A stretch of DNA of 64,000 nucleotides from Rhizorhabdus histidinilytica (GCF_900167915.1 NZ_FUYM01000010.1:177158-241157); one strand, 5' to 3'; shown: positions 50,402-63,211, numbered from the stretch's first letter. Made by a program: numbers and translations. The notes: a model not told the origin generated them from the letters alone.

Positions 50402-50437
50402 AAAAAAGACGGTGCCGGCATGCGCTCCGGCACCGTC
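50402..50437 (-). terminator. rho-independent terminator of the TonB receptor gene
   Basis: On the minus strand GACGGTGCCGG-AGCGCATG-CCGGCACCGTC is a perfect 11-bp stem followed by TTTTTT, 9 bp after the TonB receptor stop. It is the clearest intrinsic terminator in the window. Confidence 0.88.
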
Positions 50438-50445
50438 AGTCACCG

Positions 50446-52812
50446 TCAGAAGCTTGCGCTGAGCTCGAGCCCGTAGGTGCGCGGCGGCGAGAGGATCGCG
50501 TTGGCGCCCGGCGCGGTGAACACCGGATAAGCGGTATCGAACAGGTTCTTGACGAACGCCGAGACGCGCAGCCTGGTCGGCCCGACCGAAATATTCTGGA
50601 GGCTGAATCGTGCGTTCGCGACGTCGCGATCGATATCGAACGCATAGGCGCCGAAGGCGACGCGGCCAGTGCCCGGCGTCTTGCTCGCCATCGCATAGTC
50701 GACGTGCAGGACAAACTGGCCGAAATCCGCTTCCGGGAAGGCCCAGTCGAGCGCCGCGGTCACCGAATGCTTGGGCAGGCTCTGGATGCGGACCTCGGCA
50801 TTGGGATCGAGCGTGCGGTAGCTCGGCGGTCGGCGACCCTTGAGATAGCCGTAGCTCAGCGAGGTCTGGAGGCCGTTGGTCGGCACCGCCACGATTTCGA
50901 GTTCTCCGCCGCGGATACGGGTGACGCCAGGCGCATTGAGCGTGTCGGTAACCGCAGGGTTGCCGGTCGGATCGAGCTGGACCGTGATCTGGCGGTTGTG
51001 GATGCGATTCTCGAACAACGCCGCGTTGACCCGCAGCCGCCGATCGAGCAGGTCGCTCTTCACGCCGATCTCGTAGGCCTTGTTGACCTCCGCGCCGAAG
51101 GGCTTGAAGCCCGGCGAGCGAACCGACACGCCGCCGGCGCGATATGCCTGGGCGTAGCGGGCATAGCTGTGGATATTGTCCGCCAGATCATAGGCGATAG
51201 TGAAGGCGGGATCGAAGCGCTTTTCGCGGAAGGGCTGCCCGACAAGGTTGACGGCTGCACCGCCGTTCATGGTGCGCAGGAAGGTCTTCTTATCGTTGGT
51301 GTAGCGCAGGCCGGCGGTCAGGTGCAGCCGGTCCTCCGCGAAGGCGGGCGACCAGGTCGCCTGGGCAAAGGCGGCATAGGACGTGGATTCCGCGCGCTGC
51401 GAGCTCAGCCCCGACGTGGCGCTGCCGACCGTGAACGGATTGGTTGCGATCGCATTGCTGAAGGCCGGGTCGGTGTAGATGATGCTCAGAAAGCTCTGGC
51501 GGGTGTCACGGACCTTCTCGTTGAAATAATAGAGACCCATGACATATTCGAGCTGGTCGGTCGATCCGATGAGCTGGAATTCCTGGCTCTTCTGCTTCTG
51601 GTCGACATCGTTGAAGGCCACCACGCCCGAGATGCCATAGACGCGGGTGACCGAGGCCGGCAGGCCGAGCGTGCCGGTGCCCAACCCGGGGATGAGCGCC
51701 TGGATCGGCTGGCCCGCCGGGCCGAGTGAGGAGAGGGTGAAGGCGCCGCCGAGCTGCCCCCCGCCGCTCTCCCGCGTCTCGCGATAGGCGCTGATCGAGC
51801 GGAGCTTGAGGCTGTCGCTGATCTCCCATTCGGCCTGCAGGCTATGGCCGAGCGTCTTCACGTCGAACGGCGCGTTGTACATCGGGATCCAGCTGTGGTC
51901 GGTGCGGCGGCGGATGCTGTCGGTCAGCGGCCGGGCGCCCCCGAAGGTCGCCAGCGGCGTCAGCGGGCCGTCTGGCCGGAACCCGAAAGGCGGCTGGGCC
52001 AGGATGTTGTAGTCGCGGGTGTCCCTGGTCTTGCTATGGTCATAGGCATAATCGATCGTGACCGTATCGACCGGCTGCCAGCGCACGCTGGCGCGATAGC
52101 CTTCGGCGTCATAGGCGGCGAAATCCGCCTGGCGCGCCAGCTTGGGATCGCGCGGGCCGTTCTTCGTATAGCCGTCATGCCGGCTATTCAGATAGTCGAG
52201 CTTGATCGCGAAGCCGGCGATCGCCGGCAGGTTGAGGTGCGCCTCGTAGCGGCGCTGGTCGTAGTTGCCGACAGTCACCTTAGCGGTGCCGCCAAACTCG
52301 CCGGTCGGCTTCTTGGTGACGATGCGGATCGCTCCGCCCTCTGCGTTGCGGCCGAACAGCGTACCCTGCGGACCACGCAACACCTCGATCCGCTCGGGGT
52401 CGGCCAACTCGACGCCGAGCCCCTGCCCGCGCCCCAGATAGACGTCGTCGACATAGACGGCCGTGCCAAGTTCGGTGGTGCCCTGGCCGGGGTCGGCATT
52501 GGTGATGCCGCGCATGTCGACGATCAGCAGCGACTGGCTGCCCGCGAAGGGCTGCATCACGACGCCAGGCGGCGGGGTCTGGAACAATGCGCCGAGGTTG
52601 GTCGCGCCCTTCTGTTCGAGCGCCGCGCTCGAATAGGCGCTGACCGCGATCGGCACGTTCTGGAGATTCTCGGCCCGCTTCTGCGCGGTGACGACGATCT
52701 CCTCCACCCCGGTGAAGCCTCCCTCGTCCGCGGCGGCCGGCGTCACCTGGGCGATCGCCATGGTCGGCACGCTGCAAACCGTCAGAAACAGCGCCTTGTT
52801 CAGTACACGCAT
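50446..52812 (-). CDS. TonB-dependent outer-membrane receptor, second copy
   Basis: A 788-residue receptor with a signal (ALFLTVCSVPTMAIAQ), EEIVVTAQKRAENLQNVPIAV (TonB box and plug start), VLRGPQGTLFGRNAEGGAI, and a barrel ending in LELSASF. It probably imports a substrate or siderophore-like compound; its place next to the P450 operon suggests the former. The GATATC-type site of Region 2 was not found upstream. The 107-bp gap to the TetR gene is AT-rich near 52845-52875. Confidence 0.92.
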   Translation of the reverse strand: MRVLNKALFLTVCSVPTMAIAQVTPAAADEGGFTGVEEIVVTAQKRAENLQNVPIAVSAYSSAALEQKGATNLGALFQTPPPGVVMQPFAGSQSLLIVDMRGITNADPGQGTTELGTAVYVDDVYLGRGQGLGVELADPERIEVLRGPQGTLFGRNAEGGAIRIVTKKPTGEFGGTAKVTVGNYDQRRYEAHLNLPAIAGFAIKLDYLNSRHDGYTKNGPRDPKLARQADFAAYDAEGYRASVRWQPVDTVTIDYAYDHSKTRDTRDYNILAQPPFGFRPDGPLTPLATFGGARPLTDSIRRRTDHSWIPMYNAPFDVKTLGHSLQAEWEISDSLKLRSISAYRETRESGGGQLGGAFTLSSLGPAGQPIQALIPGLGTGTLGLPASVTRVYGISGVVAFNDVDQKQKSQEFQLIGSTDQLEYVMGLYYFNEKVRDTRQSFLSIIYTDPAFSNAIATNPFTVGSATSGLSSQRAESTSYAAFAQATWSPAFAEDRLHLTAGLRYTNDKKTFLRTMNGGAAVNLVGQPFREKRFDPAFTIAYDLADNIHSYARYAQAYRAGGVSVRSPGFKPFGAEVNKAYEIGVKSDLLDRRLRVNAALFENRIHNRQITVQLDPTGNPAVTDTLNAPGVTRIRGGELEIVAVPTNGLQTSLSYGYLKGRRPPSYRTLDPNAEVRIQSLPKHSVTAALDWAFPEADFGQFVLHVDYAMASKTPGTGRVAFGAYAFDIDRDVANARFSLQNISVGPTRLRVSAFVKNLFDTAYPVFTAPGANAILSPPRTYGLELSASF

Positions 52813-52919
52813 AGTTCCTCCCCTAGCCAGCTAAGGCAATTTTCTTTTGAATGAGGAACATTACTTAGATCAAGGACGACCGCCCTGTCAGGATGCGACG
52901 GTGCACGGCAGGAAAGGCA

Positions 52920-53582
52920 TCACATGCTTGATCGGACGCCAGCGCCTGAACGGGCGGGCCGCAGGCACATCGACACCATCATGTCGAAGCCTTCGGCCAG
53001 GAAATCGTCCTCCAGCATCACCGGGCGTCCCTCGGCGATGTCGCAGTCGCGATCGTAGATCATGTCGAACAGGGTGCAGCAGGCGTAGCGCAGCCGGTTC
53101 ATGAGCAGGTCTTCGGGAAGATCCGGCGCCAGCGACTTGAGCAGGTCCATGGCTTCAAGGCTGGCCGGGGTGATGCCCATCTCCTGCGCGCGGAGCGCCT
53201 GGCCGGTACGCCACCGCAGCGCGTGACGGAAAAAGGCGGTGTAGCGATGGACGCCCTCGGGATCGAGCAATTCGTAATTGGGCTGTACGAGCAGCCGCAT
53301 CACGGCATGAGGATTCTCCGTCTCGCCCCGCTCACGCATCTGGCGAAGCAGCATCTTCCGCCGCGCTTCGAGCGTCGGCAGGCGGTGCTGCCAGATCGCG
53401 CGGACCAGTTCCGCCCGGTCGCCAAAATGATAGGTGATCGCCGACTTGTTGGCGACGTTCGCCTCCATCCCGATTTGGCGCAGCGAGACGGCTTCGATCC
53501 CATAGATGCCGAACAGCCGTTCGGCAGCTTCGATGATGGCCATGGGCGTGGATTTGTAGGACTTAGGGGCGCGGCCTGCCAT
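52920..53582 (-). CDS. TetR-family transcriptional regulator
   Basis: A 220-residue regulator starting at ATG 53582 (MAGRAPKSYKSTPMAIIEAAERLF). The helix-turn-helix is YGIEAVSLRQIGMEANVANKSAITYHFGDRAELVRAI. The C-terminal half is a helical ligand domain. It is co-directional with the TonB receptor 107 bp downstream, so it may control that gene and the P450 operon. The 232-bp gap to the divergent MarR gene holds no other gene. Confidence 0.86.
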   Translation of the reverse strand: MAGRAPKSYKSTPMAIIEAAERLFGIYGIEAVSLRQIGMEANVANKSAITYHFGDRAELVRAIWQHRLPTLEARRKMLLRQMRERGETENPHAVMRLLVQPNYELLDPEGVHRYTAFFRHALRWRTGQALRAQEMGITPASLEAMDLLKSLAPDLPEDLLMNRLRYACCTLFDMIYDRDCDIAEGRPVMLEDDFLAEGFDMMVSMCLRPARSGAGVRSSM

Positions 53583-53814
53583 GCGCGGCGAGGTGCGCCG
53601 ATCGCCGCACCCGGTCAAGCTATTTCGAGCCGATTCGATCCCGCCGAAACCGATCGCAGGCCAACGGGCCGGACCGGCGCCCGCCGCCTCGAACGCCCCC
53701 ATGCGGGCCTCGGCGCGCTGCCCGCGGGACGAGCCGCCGCGCCATATCGTTGAAGCTTGCAACATTGCCCCGAAATGTGGACAGGAGAGTCCGCCCGCAG
53801 GCAGTGGAGGAAAT

Positions 53815-54300
53815 ATGGCGACCGCGCCGATCCGCGAGAAACATGATGGCGCGTTGGCCGGCCAGATGGACGTGCGTGTCTGGCTGCGCCTGCTGAGCTG
53901 CGTCACCGTCATCGAGAAGCGCCTGCGTCGCCGCTTCGTGGCCCAATATGACACGACGCTGCCGCGGTTCGACGTGATGGCGACGCTCGAACGCTTTCCC
54001 GACGGCGTGTCGATGGGCGAACTGTCCCGCGCGCTGCTGGTCTCCAACGGCAATGTGACCGCGCTGGTGAAGCAGCTCGAGTCGGACGGCTATGTCTCGA
54101 GCCGTCCCGCACCGGACGACCGGCGTTCGTCGATCGTCGGGCTAACGGACCTGGGCCGCCGTCATTTCGCCGAACTGGCGGCCGCGCATCGCTCCTGGAT
54201 CCAGGGCATGTTCGCCGAATTGTCGGACGACGACCATATCGAGCTCTACAAGCTGCTCGCCGTCCTGAAGCACTCGATTGGCGCCGACGACGAAAAATAG
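53815..54300 (+). CDS. MarR-family regulator of the CoA-ligase cluster
   Basis: A 161-residue MarR protein: LPRFDVMATLERFPDGVSMGELS, LLVSNGNVTALVKQLESDGYV (recognition helix), PAPDDRRSSIVGLTDLG (wing). GTGGAGGAAAT precedes its ATG. It lies 147 bp before the aryl-CoA ligase. MarR proteins next to CoA-ligase pathways, such as BadR, CouR and GenR types, usually sense the aryl-CoA. It is a good candidate to bind the sites at 54379 and 58058. Confidence 0.87.
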   Translation: MATAPIREKHDGALAGQMDVRVWLRLLSCVTVIEKRLRRRFVAQYDTTLPRFDVMATLERFPDGVSMGELSRALLVSNGNVTALVKQLESDGYVSSRPAPDDRRSSIVGLTDLGRRHFAELAAAHRSWIQGMFAELSDDDHIELYKLLAVLKHSIGADDEK

Positions 54301-54378
54301 CGGTCGCTGGCCCGATCGCGCGCGGACCGCGCGAAGGACCGGCCGCGGAAAGCGCAATAAACTCTTGACGCCGCCCTA

Positions 54379-54397
54379 TTATTATATGTTTAAAATA
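54379..54397. promoter_or_regulatory. candidate operator of the CoA-ligase operon
   Basis: On the minus strand TATTTTAAACATATAATAA, 50 bp before the ligase start. It matches the site at 58058 at 15 of 19 positions. The outer parts TATT and AATA are inverted. Confidence 0.45.
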
Positions 54398-54446
54398 TCT
54401 GGGGCGGCCGACGCCCGGAGTGGCAACAGCTGGAAAGGCTGATTCC

Positions 54447-55985
54447 GTGCAGAGCTACAACGCCGCCGCCGACCTCATCGACCGCAATCTGGGCGATCGC
54501 GCCGACAAGATCGCCGTGATCGACGATCTCGGGCGGTACAGCTACCGCGAGGTCGCCGAACGCGTCGACCGCTTCGCGGGCTATCTGACGGGGCTCGGCG
54601 TTCCGGCGGAGAGCCGCATCCTCCTCTGCCTGCAGGACTCGGTCAATTTCCCGGTGGCGGCGCTCGGCGCGATCAAGGCGGGTCTCGTCCCTGTCATGGT
54701 CAACCCGCTGCTGCCGGGCAGCGATCTCGATTACATGCTGCGCGACAGCCGGGCCCGGTTGCTGGTCGCCTCGGCGGGCGCATGGCCCGCGCTTGCTCCC
54801 GTCATCGCCGGACAGCCCTATCTCCAGGGGATATTGGTCGCCGACGGCGCCGCCCCGGAGGGCACGATCGCCTTTGCCGACGCCGTCGCCGGCGCGCAGC
54901 CGATCACAGCGGCCGCCGAGACGCGCGCCGATGAACCGTGCCTGTGGCAATATTCCTCGGGCACCACCGGCCGCCCCAAGGGAACCGTCCATTCCCACGC
55001 AAACGTGCAGCGGCTGACGGGCCTCTATCCGCGCCAGATCCTCGGCCTGGACGAGAATGACGTCACCTATTCCGCGGCGAAGCTGTTCTTCGGCTATGGC
55101 TTCGGCAACGGGCTGGTCTTCCCCTTCTCGGTCGGCGCCACCGCCATCCTGATGGCGGGCCGACCGACCGCCGACGCGGTGTGGCAACGCCTGATCGATC
55201 ATCGCCCGACGATCTTCTTCGGTGTCCCGACCCTCTATGCCTCGCTGCTCGCCGCACCCGAGGCACCCGATCGCGGCCATCTGGCGCTGCGGCTGTGCAC
55301 CTCCGCCGGGGAGGCGCTGCCCAGGCCGATCGGCGAGCAATGGCGCGCGCGCTATGGCACCGACATATTGGACGGCATCGGTTCGACCGAGATGTTCCAC
55401 ATCTTCCTGTCCAACCGGCCCGGCGACGTCGCCTACGGCACCACCGGCCGGCCGGTCGACGGCTATGAGCTGCGCCTGGTCGACGAGGCAGGCGGGGCCG
55501 TTCCCGACGGCGAGGTCGGCGAGCTCCATGTAAAGGGCCCCACCAGCGCGCTCGGCTATTGGTGCAACCGGGAAAAGACCCAGGCGACCTTCCTTGGCGA
55601 ATGGACCCGGACGGGGGACAAATTCCTGCGCAACGCCGAGGGCCGCTACGTCTATTGCGGCCGATCCGACGACATGCTGAAGGTCAGCGGCATCTATGTA
55701 TCGCCCTTCGAGGTGGAGACCGCGCTGCTGTCGCACGAGGCGGTGCGCGAAGCCGCCGTGGTAGGATGGACCGACGATCAAGGCCTGATCAAGCCCAAGG
55801 CGTTCGTCGTGCTGGGCGACGGCCAGAGCCCGTCGGACGCCATCGAGGCAGCGTTGAAGGCGCATGTGAAGCAGTTGTTGGCGCCCTATAAATATCCGCG
55901 CTGGATCGAATTCCTCGATGCCCTGCCCAAGACGGCGACCGGCAAGGTCGAACGCTACAAGCTTCGGCAGCCAGCCGCCGCCTGA
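54447..55985 (+). CDS. benzoate-CoA ligase family protein (2-aminobenzoate-CoA ligase candidate)
   Basis: A 512-residue AMP-forming ligase from GTG 54447 (GGAAAGG upstream); GTG 54420 is an alternative. Seen: YSSGTTGRPKGTVHSH (P-loop-like AMP motif), SAAKLFFGYGFGNG and FGVPTLY, typical of benzoate-CoA ligases, GIGSTEMFHIF, WTRTGDKF, and KTATGKVERYKL with the C-terminal catalytic Lys. It makes an aryl-CoA from ATP and CoA. The ACMR-like gene downstream suggests 2-aminobenzoate; benzoate or salicylate are alternatives. Confidence 0.88.
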   Translation: MQSYNAAADLIDRNLGDRADKIAVIDDLGRYSYREVAERVDRFAGYLTGLGVPAESRILLCLQDSVNFPVAALGAIKAGLVPVMVNPLLPGSDLDYMLRDSRARLLVASAGAWPALAPVIAGQPYLQGILVADGAAPEGTIAFADAVAGAQPITAAAETRADEPCLWQYSSGTTGRPKGTVHSHANVQRLTGLYPRQILGLDENDVTYSAAKLFFGYGFGNGLVFPFSVGATAILMAGRPTADAVWQRLIDHRPTIFFGVPTLYASLLAAPEAPDRGHLALRLCTSAGEALPRPIGEQWRARYGTDILDGIGSTEMFHIFLSNRPGDVAYGTTGRPVDGYELRLVDEAGGAVPDGEVGELHVKGPTSALGYWCNREKTQATFLGEWTRTGDKFLRNAEGRYVYCGRSDDMLKVSGIYVSPFEVETALLSHEAVREAAVVGWTDDQGLIKPKAFVVLGDGQSPSDAIEAALKAHVKQLLAPYKYPRWIEFLDALPKTATGKVERYKLRQPAAA

Positions 55986-56014
55986 CGTCGCTTGCCACAG
56001 CACAAGGAGATTCC

Positions 56015-58048
<2,034 letters not shown>

Positions 58049-58057
58049 CACTGAATC

Positions 58058-58076
58058 TATTTTAGACTTGAAATAA
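58058..58076. promoter_or_regulatory. candidate operator before the ACMR-like operon
   Basis: TATTTTAGACTTGAAATAA, in the 78-bp gap before the monooxygenase/reductase gene. It is the best match to the site at 54379. It may give this block its own promoter. Confidence 0.45.
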
Positions 58077-58126
58077 ATCCGGAGGAGGCATAGGCCTGTT
58101 CCGACGGCAGATATGGAGAGCCTTGC

Positions 58127-60442
58127 ATGAAGGTGGCATGCGTCGGCGGTGGCCCCGCCGGGCTATATTTCGCGATCTCGATGAAGCTTCGCGATCCGTC
58201 GCACGACATCACGATCTACGAGCGCAACCGGGCCGGGGATACCTTCGGCTGGGGCGTCGTCTTCTCCGACCAGACGATGGAGCATCTGCAGGCCAACGAT
58301 CCGCAGAGCGCGCAGACGATGATCGACGAGCTCGCCCATTGGGACGACATCGAAGTCCATATCGAGGACGGCGACCGCAAGGTCAGCACCCGATCGGGTG
58401 GCCACGGCTTCATCGGCATCGGCCGCAAGCGCCTGCTCAACATCCTGCAGGATCGCGCGACCGAACTCGGCGTCAGGATCGAGTATCAGGTCGAGGTCGA
58501 GCCCGACAGCGACTTCCTGGCGGGCCATGACCTGGTGATCGCCGCCGATGGCCTGAACAGCAAGCTGCGCCGCCACTACGAGGACAGCTTCCAGACCGAC
58601 ATCGACGTCAAGCGCAACAAATTCGTCTGGCTCGGCACCCACCAGCGCTTCGACGCCTTCAACTTCATCTTCAAGAACACGCGCTTCGGCTGGATCTGGG
58701 CGCATGCCTATCAGTTCGACGCCAATACGGCGACGTTCATCGTCGAATGTTCGCCCGAAACCTATGAACGGGCGGGCTTCGGCGAGATGAGCCAGGCGGA
58801 CAGCTGCCGCCTGTGCGAGGAAATCTTCGCGGATCATCTCGGCGGCCACGGGCTGATGACCAACGCCGCCCATATCCGGGGATCGGCGTGGATCAACTTC
58901 CCGCGGATCATCTGCCGCCAGTGGAGCCACGAGAACATCATCCTGCTCGGCGACGCCGCGCACACCGCCCATTTCTCGATCGGCTCGGGCACCAAGCTGG
59001 CGCTGGAGGATGCCATCAAGCTGGCCGAGGTCCTCAACCGGCCGGGCACGACCACCGGCGCGCTGACCGGGGCGCTCGCCGAATATCAGGAGGAACGCCA
59101 GCTCGAGGTGGTCAAGCTCCAGAACGCGGCGCGCAACTCGACCGAATGGTTCGAGCATCTCGATCGCTATCTGAAGATGGACCCGATGCAGTTCACCTAC
59201 ACGCTGCTGACGCGCAGCCAGCGGGTGAGCCACGAGAATCTGCGGATGCGCGACCCCGCCTGGCTCGCCGAGCTGGAGAAGAACCTCGCCGAGGCGGCAT
59301 TCGGACAGCCGATCACCGGGCCGGTGCCGCCGATGTTCATGCCGTTCAGGATGCGCGACATGACCCTGCGCAACCGTATCGTCATGTCGCCCATGGCGAT
59401 GTACTCCGCGGTCGACGGCGTGCCCGACGATTTCCACCTGGTCCATTACGGCGCGCGCGCGCTGGGCGGCGCCGGCCTGATCGTCACCGAGATGACCTGC
59501 GTCTCTCCCGAAGGGCGGATCACGCCGGGCTGCACCGGCATCTGGAACGATGCGCAGGTCGCGGGATGGCGCCGGATCACCGATTTCGTCCACCGTACCC
59601 CCGGCGCCCGTATCTGCATGCAGATCGGCCATAGCGGATCGAAGGGCTCCACCCGCGTCGCCTGGGAAGGGATCGACAAGCCGCTCGACGTCGGCAACTG
59701 GCCCGTCGTCGCCCCGTCGAACGTCGCTTATTCCCCCGAGAACCAGGTGCCGGTCGCGCTCGACCGTGCCGCCATGGACGCCATTCGCGACCAGTTCGTC
59801 GAGGCGACGCGGCGTGCGGAAGCCGCCGGGTTCGACATGGTCGAGTTCCATTGCGGCCATGGCTATCTGATGTCAGGCTTCATCAGCCCGACCCAGAACA
59901 GGCGCACCGACGACTATGGCGGCAGCCTGGCGAACCGGCTGCGCTACCCGCTGGAGGTGTTCCGCGCGATGCGGGCGGCATGGCCCGCCGACAAGCCGAT
60001 GTCGGTGCGCATCTCGGCGCATGACTGGGTCGGCGATGACGGCGTCACCCCCGACGAGGCGGTAGAGATCGCCCGCGCGTTCAGGGAGGCCGGCGTCGAT
60101 CTGGTCGATGTCTCCTCGGGTCAGGTCTCCAAGGCCGAGAAGCCGGTCTACGGGCGCATGTTCCAGGTGCCCTTCTCCGACCAGATCCGCAACGAGCTCG
60201 GCGTCGCGACGATGGCGGTCGGCAATATCTGGGAGATCGACCACGTCAATTCGATCATCGCCGCCGGCCGTGCCGATCTCTGCGCGATGGGACGCCCCCA
60301 CCAGATGGACCCGAACTGGACGATCCACGCGGCCGCCGCTCAGCAGATCGACGACGCCCCCGTCCCGGTCCAGTACAAGAGCGGCTATTTCCAGGCGAAG
60401 CTGAACGCCAGCCGCGCCGGCCAGATGGCGGTCGTCAAGTGA
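58127..60442 (+). CDS. 2-aminobenzoyl-CoA monooxygenase/reductase-like fusion (salicylyl-CoA 5-hydroxylase/OYE)
   Basis: A 771-residue fusion. Residues 1-380 are a flavin monooxygenase ([16 protein letters not shown] dinucleotide-binding, [32 protein letters not shown]). Residues about 400-771 are an old-yellow-enzyme-type FMN reductase ([44 protein letters not shown]). This design is that of 2-aminobenzoyl-CoA monooxygenase/reductase (ACMR), which hydroxylates and then reduces the ring of the CoA ester; sequence databases also name it salicylyl-CoA 5-hydroxylase/oxidoreductase. The RidA gene in the same operon favours 2-aminobenzoyl-CoA. Confidence 0.88.
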   Translation: MKVACVGGGPAGLYFAISMKLRDPSHDITIYERNRAGDTFGWGVVFSDQTMEHLQANDPQSAQTMIDELAHWDDIEVHIEDGDRKVSTRSGGHGFIGIGRKRLLNILQDRATELGVRIEYQVEVEPDSDFLAGHDLVIAADGLNSKLRRHYEDSFQTDIDVKRNKFVWLGTHQRFDAFNFIFKNTRFGWIWAHAYQFDANTATFIVECSPETYERAGFGEMSQADSCRLCEEIFADHLGGHGLMTNAAHIRGSAWINFPRIICRQWSHENIILLGDAAHTAHFSIGSGTKLALEDAIKLAEVLNRPGTTTGALTGALAEYQEERQLEVVKLQNAARNSTEWFEHLDRYLKMDPMQFTYTLLTRSQRVSHENLRMRDPAWLAELEKNLAEAAFGQPITGPVPPMFMPFRMRDMTLRNRIVMSPMAMYSAVDGVPDDFHLVHYGARALGGAGLIVTEMTCVSPEGRITPGCTGIWNDAQVAGWRRITDFVHRTPGARICMQIGHSGSKGSTRVAWEGIDKPLDVGNWPVVAPSNVAYSPENQVPVALDRAAMDAIRDQFVEATRRAEAAGFDMVEFHCGHGYLMSGFISPTQNRRTDDYGGSLANRLRYPLEVFRAMRAAWPADKPMSVRISAHDWVGDDGVTPDEAVEIARAFREAGVDLVDVSSGQVSKAEKPVYGRMFQVPFSDQIRNELGVATMAVGNIWEIDHVNSIIAAGRADLCAMGRPHQMDPNWTIHAAAAQQIDDAPVPVQYKSGYFQAKLNASRAGQMAVVK

Positions 60443-61200
60443 CGGCCGCCCGCCGGCATGCGCTGGTGACGGGCGGCGGCAGCGGCATCGGCCGGGCGGT
60501 GGCGACCGGCCTGGCTGAGGCCGGCTGGCAGGTCACGATCCTCGGCCGCAACGAGGAACGTCTCGCGGCGGTCGCCCGCGAGCATGACGGCATGCTCGCG
60601 CTCGGCTGCGACGTCGGCGACGAGGCGGCGGTCACGGCCGCCGTGGAGCAGGCGATCGGGCGCAACGGCCCGGTCGACCTGCTGGTGAACGGCGCCGGGA
60701 TCGTCGAGACGGCGCCGTTCGCGAAAAGCCCGGATGCGCTGTGGGACAGGCTGTGGCGCACCAATGTGATGGGGGCTGTTCACGCCAGCCGGGCGGTGCT
60801 TCCGGCCATGCGCGCCCTGCCGGCCGCGCGGATCGTCAACATCGCATCCACGGCGTCGCTCAAGGGCTATGCCTATGTCAGTGCCTATACCGCAACCAAG
60901 CATGCGTTGCTGGGGATGACGCGGGCGCTGGCGCTGGAACTGGCCGGCACCGCGATCACGGTCAACGCAATCTGCCCTGGATATGCCGACACCGACATCG
61001 TCCACGACGCCGTCGCCAATATCGTCGCCAGGACGGGCCGGAGCGAGACCGAGGCGATGGCGACCTTCACCGGCGCCAATCCGCAGGGCCGGCTGATCGA
61101 CCCGGCCGAGATCCTCGGCACGGTCCTCTGGCTGGCGTCCGACGCGGCGCGATCGGTGACGGGCCAGGCGATCGTCGTCGCCGGCGGCGAGATCATGTGA
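60439..61200 (+). CDS. short-chain dehydrogenase (3-hydroxyacyl-CoA dehydrogenase-like)
   Basis: A 253-residue SDR from GTG 60439 (GTGA overlap with the ACMR-like gene): [20 protein letters not shown] (NADP-type Arg), [19 protein letters not shown]. In the known 2-aminobenzoate clusters a dehydrogenase acts on the reduced ring-CoA; this gene holds that place. The enoyl-CoA hydratase follows 9 nt later. Confidence 0.86.
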   Translation: MTAARRHALVTGGGSGIGRAVATGLAEAGWQVTILGRNEERLAAVAREHDGMLALGCDVGDEAAVTAAVEQAIGRNGPVDLLVNGAGIVETAPFAKSPDALWDRLWRTNVMGAVHASRAVLPAMRALPAARIVNIASTASLKGYAYVSAYTATKHALLGMTRALALELAGTAITVNAICPGYADTDIVHDAVANIVARTGRSETEAMATFTGANPQGRLIDPAEILGTVLWLASDAARSVTGQAIVVAGGEIM

Positions 61201-61209
61201 AGAAGGACC

Positions 61210-62028
61210 ATGTCGATGTTTGACCCCGGCAGCTTCGCCCCGAAGCATTTCGCCTTCGCTTTCGCCGACAAGGTCGCCACGGTGACGCTGAACCGGCCCG
61301 AGCGGAAGAATCCGCTGACCTTCGAATCCTATGCCGAGCTGCGCGACATGTTCCGCGACCTCGTCTACGCGCCCGACGTCAAGGCGGTCGTGATCACCGG
61401 CGCCGGGGGCAATTTCTGCTCGGGCGGCGACGTGCACGAGATCATCGGCCCGCTGACCGGGATGGACATGACCGGCCTGCTCGCCTTCACCCGGATGACA
61501 GGCGACCTCGTCAAGGCGATGCGCAACTGCCCGCAGCCGATCGTCGCGGCGGTCGACGGCGTGTGCGCGGGCGCGGGAGCGATCCTTGCCATGGCGTCCG
61601 ACATCCGCTTCGCGACGCCGGCCGCCAAGACCGCTTTCCTGTTCACCCGCGTCGGCCTCGCCGGGGCGGACATGGGGGCCTGCGCCATCCTGCCGCGGAT
61701 CATCGGCCATGGCCGCGCCGCCGACCTGCTGTTCAGCGGCCGGTCCTTCTCCGCCGAGGAAGGGGAGCGCTGGGGCTTCTTCAACCGGGTGGTGGACGCC
61801 GGCGCCCTCCAGGGCGAGGCGACCGCCTATGCGGCGATGCTGGCGAACGGGCCGACCTTCGCCCATGGCATGACCAAGAACCAGCTCGACATGGAATGGG
61901 CGATGCCGATCGAGACCGCGATCGAGGCCGAGGCCCAGGCCCAGGCGATCTGCATGCAGACCCGCGACTTCGAGCGCGCCTACCATGCCTTCGTCGCCAA
62001 GCAGCGGCCGACCTTCGCGGGGGACTGA
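61210..62028 (+). CDS. enoyl-CoA hydratase/isomerase family protein
   Basis: A 272-residue crotonase-fold protein: [34 protein letters not shown], and [17 protein letters not shown]. The usual GLPE catalytic Glu region reads [12 protein letters not shown], so the chemistry may be hydrolysis or isomerisation rather than plain hydration. It has GAAGAAGGACC before ATG 61210. Its place next to the ACMR-like gene suggests ring hydrolysis or a step close to it. Confidence 0.86.
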   Translation: MSMFDPGSFAPKHFAFAFADKVATVTLNRPERKNPLTFESYAELRDMFRDLVYAPDVKAVVITGAGGNFCSGGDVHEIIGPLTGMDMTGLLAFTRMTGDLVKAMRNCPQPIVAAVDGVCAGAGAILAMASDIRFATPAAKTAFLFTRVGLAGADMGACAILPRIIGHGRAADLLFSGRSFSAEEGERWGFFNRVVDAGALQGEATAYAAMLANGPTFAHGMTKNQLDMEWAMPIETAIEAEAQAQAICMQTRDFERAYHAFVAKQRPTFAGD

Positions 62029-62029
62029 C

Positions 62030-63211
62030 ATGGCCGACCAGACCTATCTCTCCTGGCCGTTCTTCGAGCAGCGGCATCGGAGCTATGCCGCCGATCTCGA
62101 GGCGTGGTGCCGGACCCATGCCGATGCGCTCCACGCCGAGGGAAGCGATGTCGACGCCGACTGTCGCCATCTCGTCAAGCTGCTCGGCCAGGCGGATTTC
62201 CTGCGCGCGACGGTGCCGAGCAACCATGGCGGACTCAACAGCCCCGTCGACGTCCGCACGCTGTGCCTGTCGCGGCAGATCCTCGCCTATCATTCGGGTC
62301 TGGCCGACTTCGTCTTCGCGATGCAGGGGCTGGGCACCGGCGCGATCAGCCTGTTCGGGTCGGAGGCGATCAAGCAGGCCTATCTTCCCAAGGTCGCGGC
62401 CGGCGAGATGATCGCGGGCTTCGCCCTGTCGGAGAAGGAGGCGGGCTCGGACGTCGCGGCGATGACGACCAGCGCCCGCCGCGTCGAGGGCGGCTGGATC
62501 ATCGATGGCGAGAAGACCTGGATCTCGAACGGGACGATCGCCGACCTGCTGACCGTCTTCGCACGCAGCGGCGAGGCGCCCGGCGCGCGCGGCATCTCCG
62601 CCTTCGCCTTTCCGACGGCTACCAAGGGCTTTTCGATCACCGAACGGATCGACGTGATCGCGCCGCACCCGCTCGCCACCATCCGCTTCGACGAGTGCTT
62701 CGTCCCCGACGACCATCTCCTCGGCGAGGCGGGACAGGGGTTCAAGGTCGCCATGGCTACGCTCGACATGCTGCGCTCGACGGTCGGCGCGGCGGCGCTC
62801 GGCTTCGCGCGCCGCGCGACCGATGAAGCGCTCGGCCGCGCCACATCGCGGGAGTTGTTTGGGGCGCCGCTGTCCGATCTGCAGCTCACCCAGGCCGCCC
62901 TGGCCGACATGGCGCTCGGCAACGACAGTAGCGCGCTGCTCATCTATCGCGCGGCCTGGGCCAAGGACCAGGGCCAGCCGCGCATCACCCGCGAGGCCGC
63001 CATGGCCAAGCTCCACGCCACCGACACCGCGCAGCTCACCATCGACAAGGCCGTCCAGCTGTTCGGCGGCGCCGGCGTGGTGCGCGGCAACATGGTCGAA
63101 CGGCTCTATCGCGAGATCCGGGCGCTGCGCATCTACGAGGGCGCGAGCGAAGTCCAGAAGGTCGTGATCGCGCGCGCGGCGATTGCCGAAGCGCAAGGGA
63201 GGAAAGCATGA
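62030..63211 (+). CDS. acyl-CoA dehydrogenase
   Basis: A 393-residue FAD-dependent acyl-CoA dehydrogenase: [78 protein letters not shown]. It oxidises an acyl-CoA to the 2,3-enoyl-CoA. ATG 62030 lies just after the previous stop (TGA-C-ATG). It overlaps the RidA gene by ATGA. Confidence 0.9.
   Translation: MADQTYLSWPFFEQRHRSYAADLEAWCRTHADALHAEGSDVDADCRHLVKLLGQADFLRATVPSNHGGLNSPVDVRTLCLSRQILAYHSGLADFVFAMQGLGTGAISLFGSEAIKQAYLPKVAAGEMIAGFALSEKEAGSDVAAMTTSARRVEGGWIIDGEKTWISNGTIADLLTVFARSGEAPGARGISAFAFPTATKGFSITERIDVIAPHPLATIRFDECFVPDDHLLGEAGQGFKVAMATLDMLRSTVGAAALGFARRATDEALGRATSRELFGAPLSDLQLTQAALADMALGNDSSALLIYRAAWAKDQGQPRITREAAMAKLHATDTAQLTIDKAVQLFGGAGVVRGNMVERLYREIRALRIYEGASEVQKVVIARAAIAEAQGRKA

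Noticed and set aside
54390..56003. Open frame of about 537 codons antisense to the aryl-CoA ligase
   Set aside because: Low-information composition and no ribosome binding site; the ligase is certain.
58163..59860. Open frame of about 565 codons antisense to the ACMR-like gene
   Set aside because: Shadow of a gene with unmistakable FAD and FMN domains.
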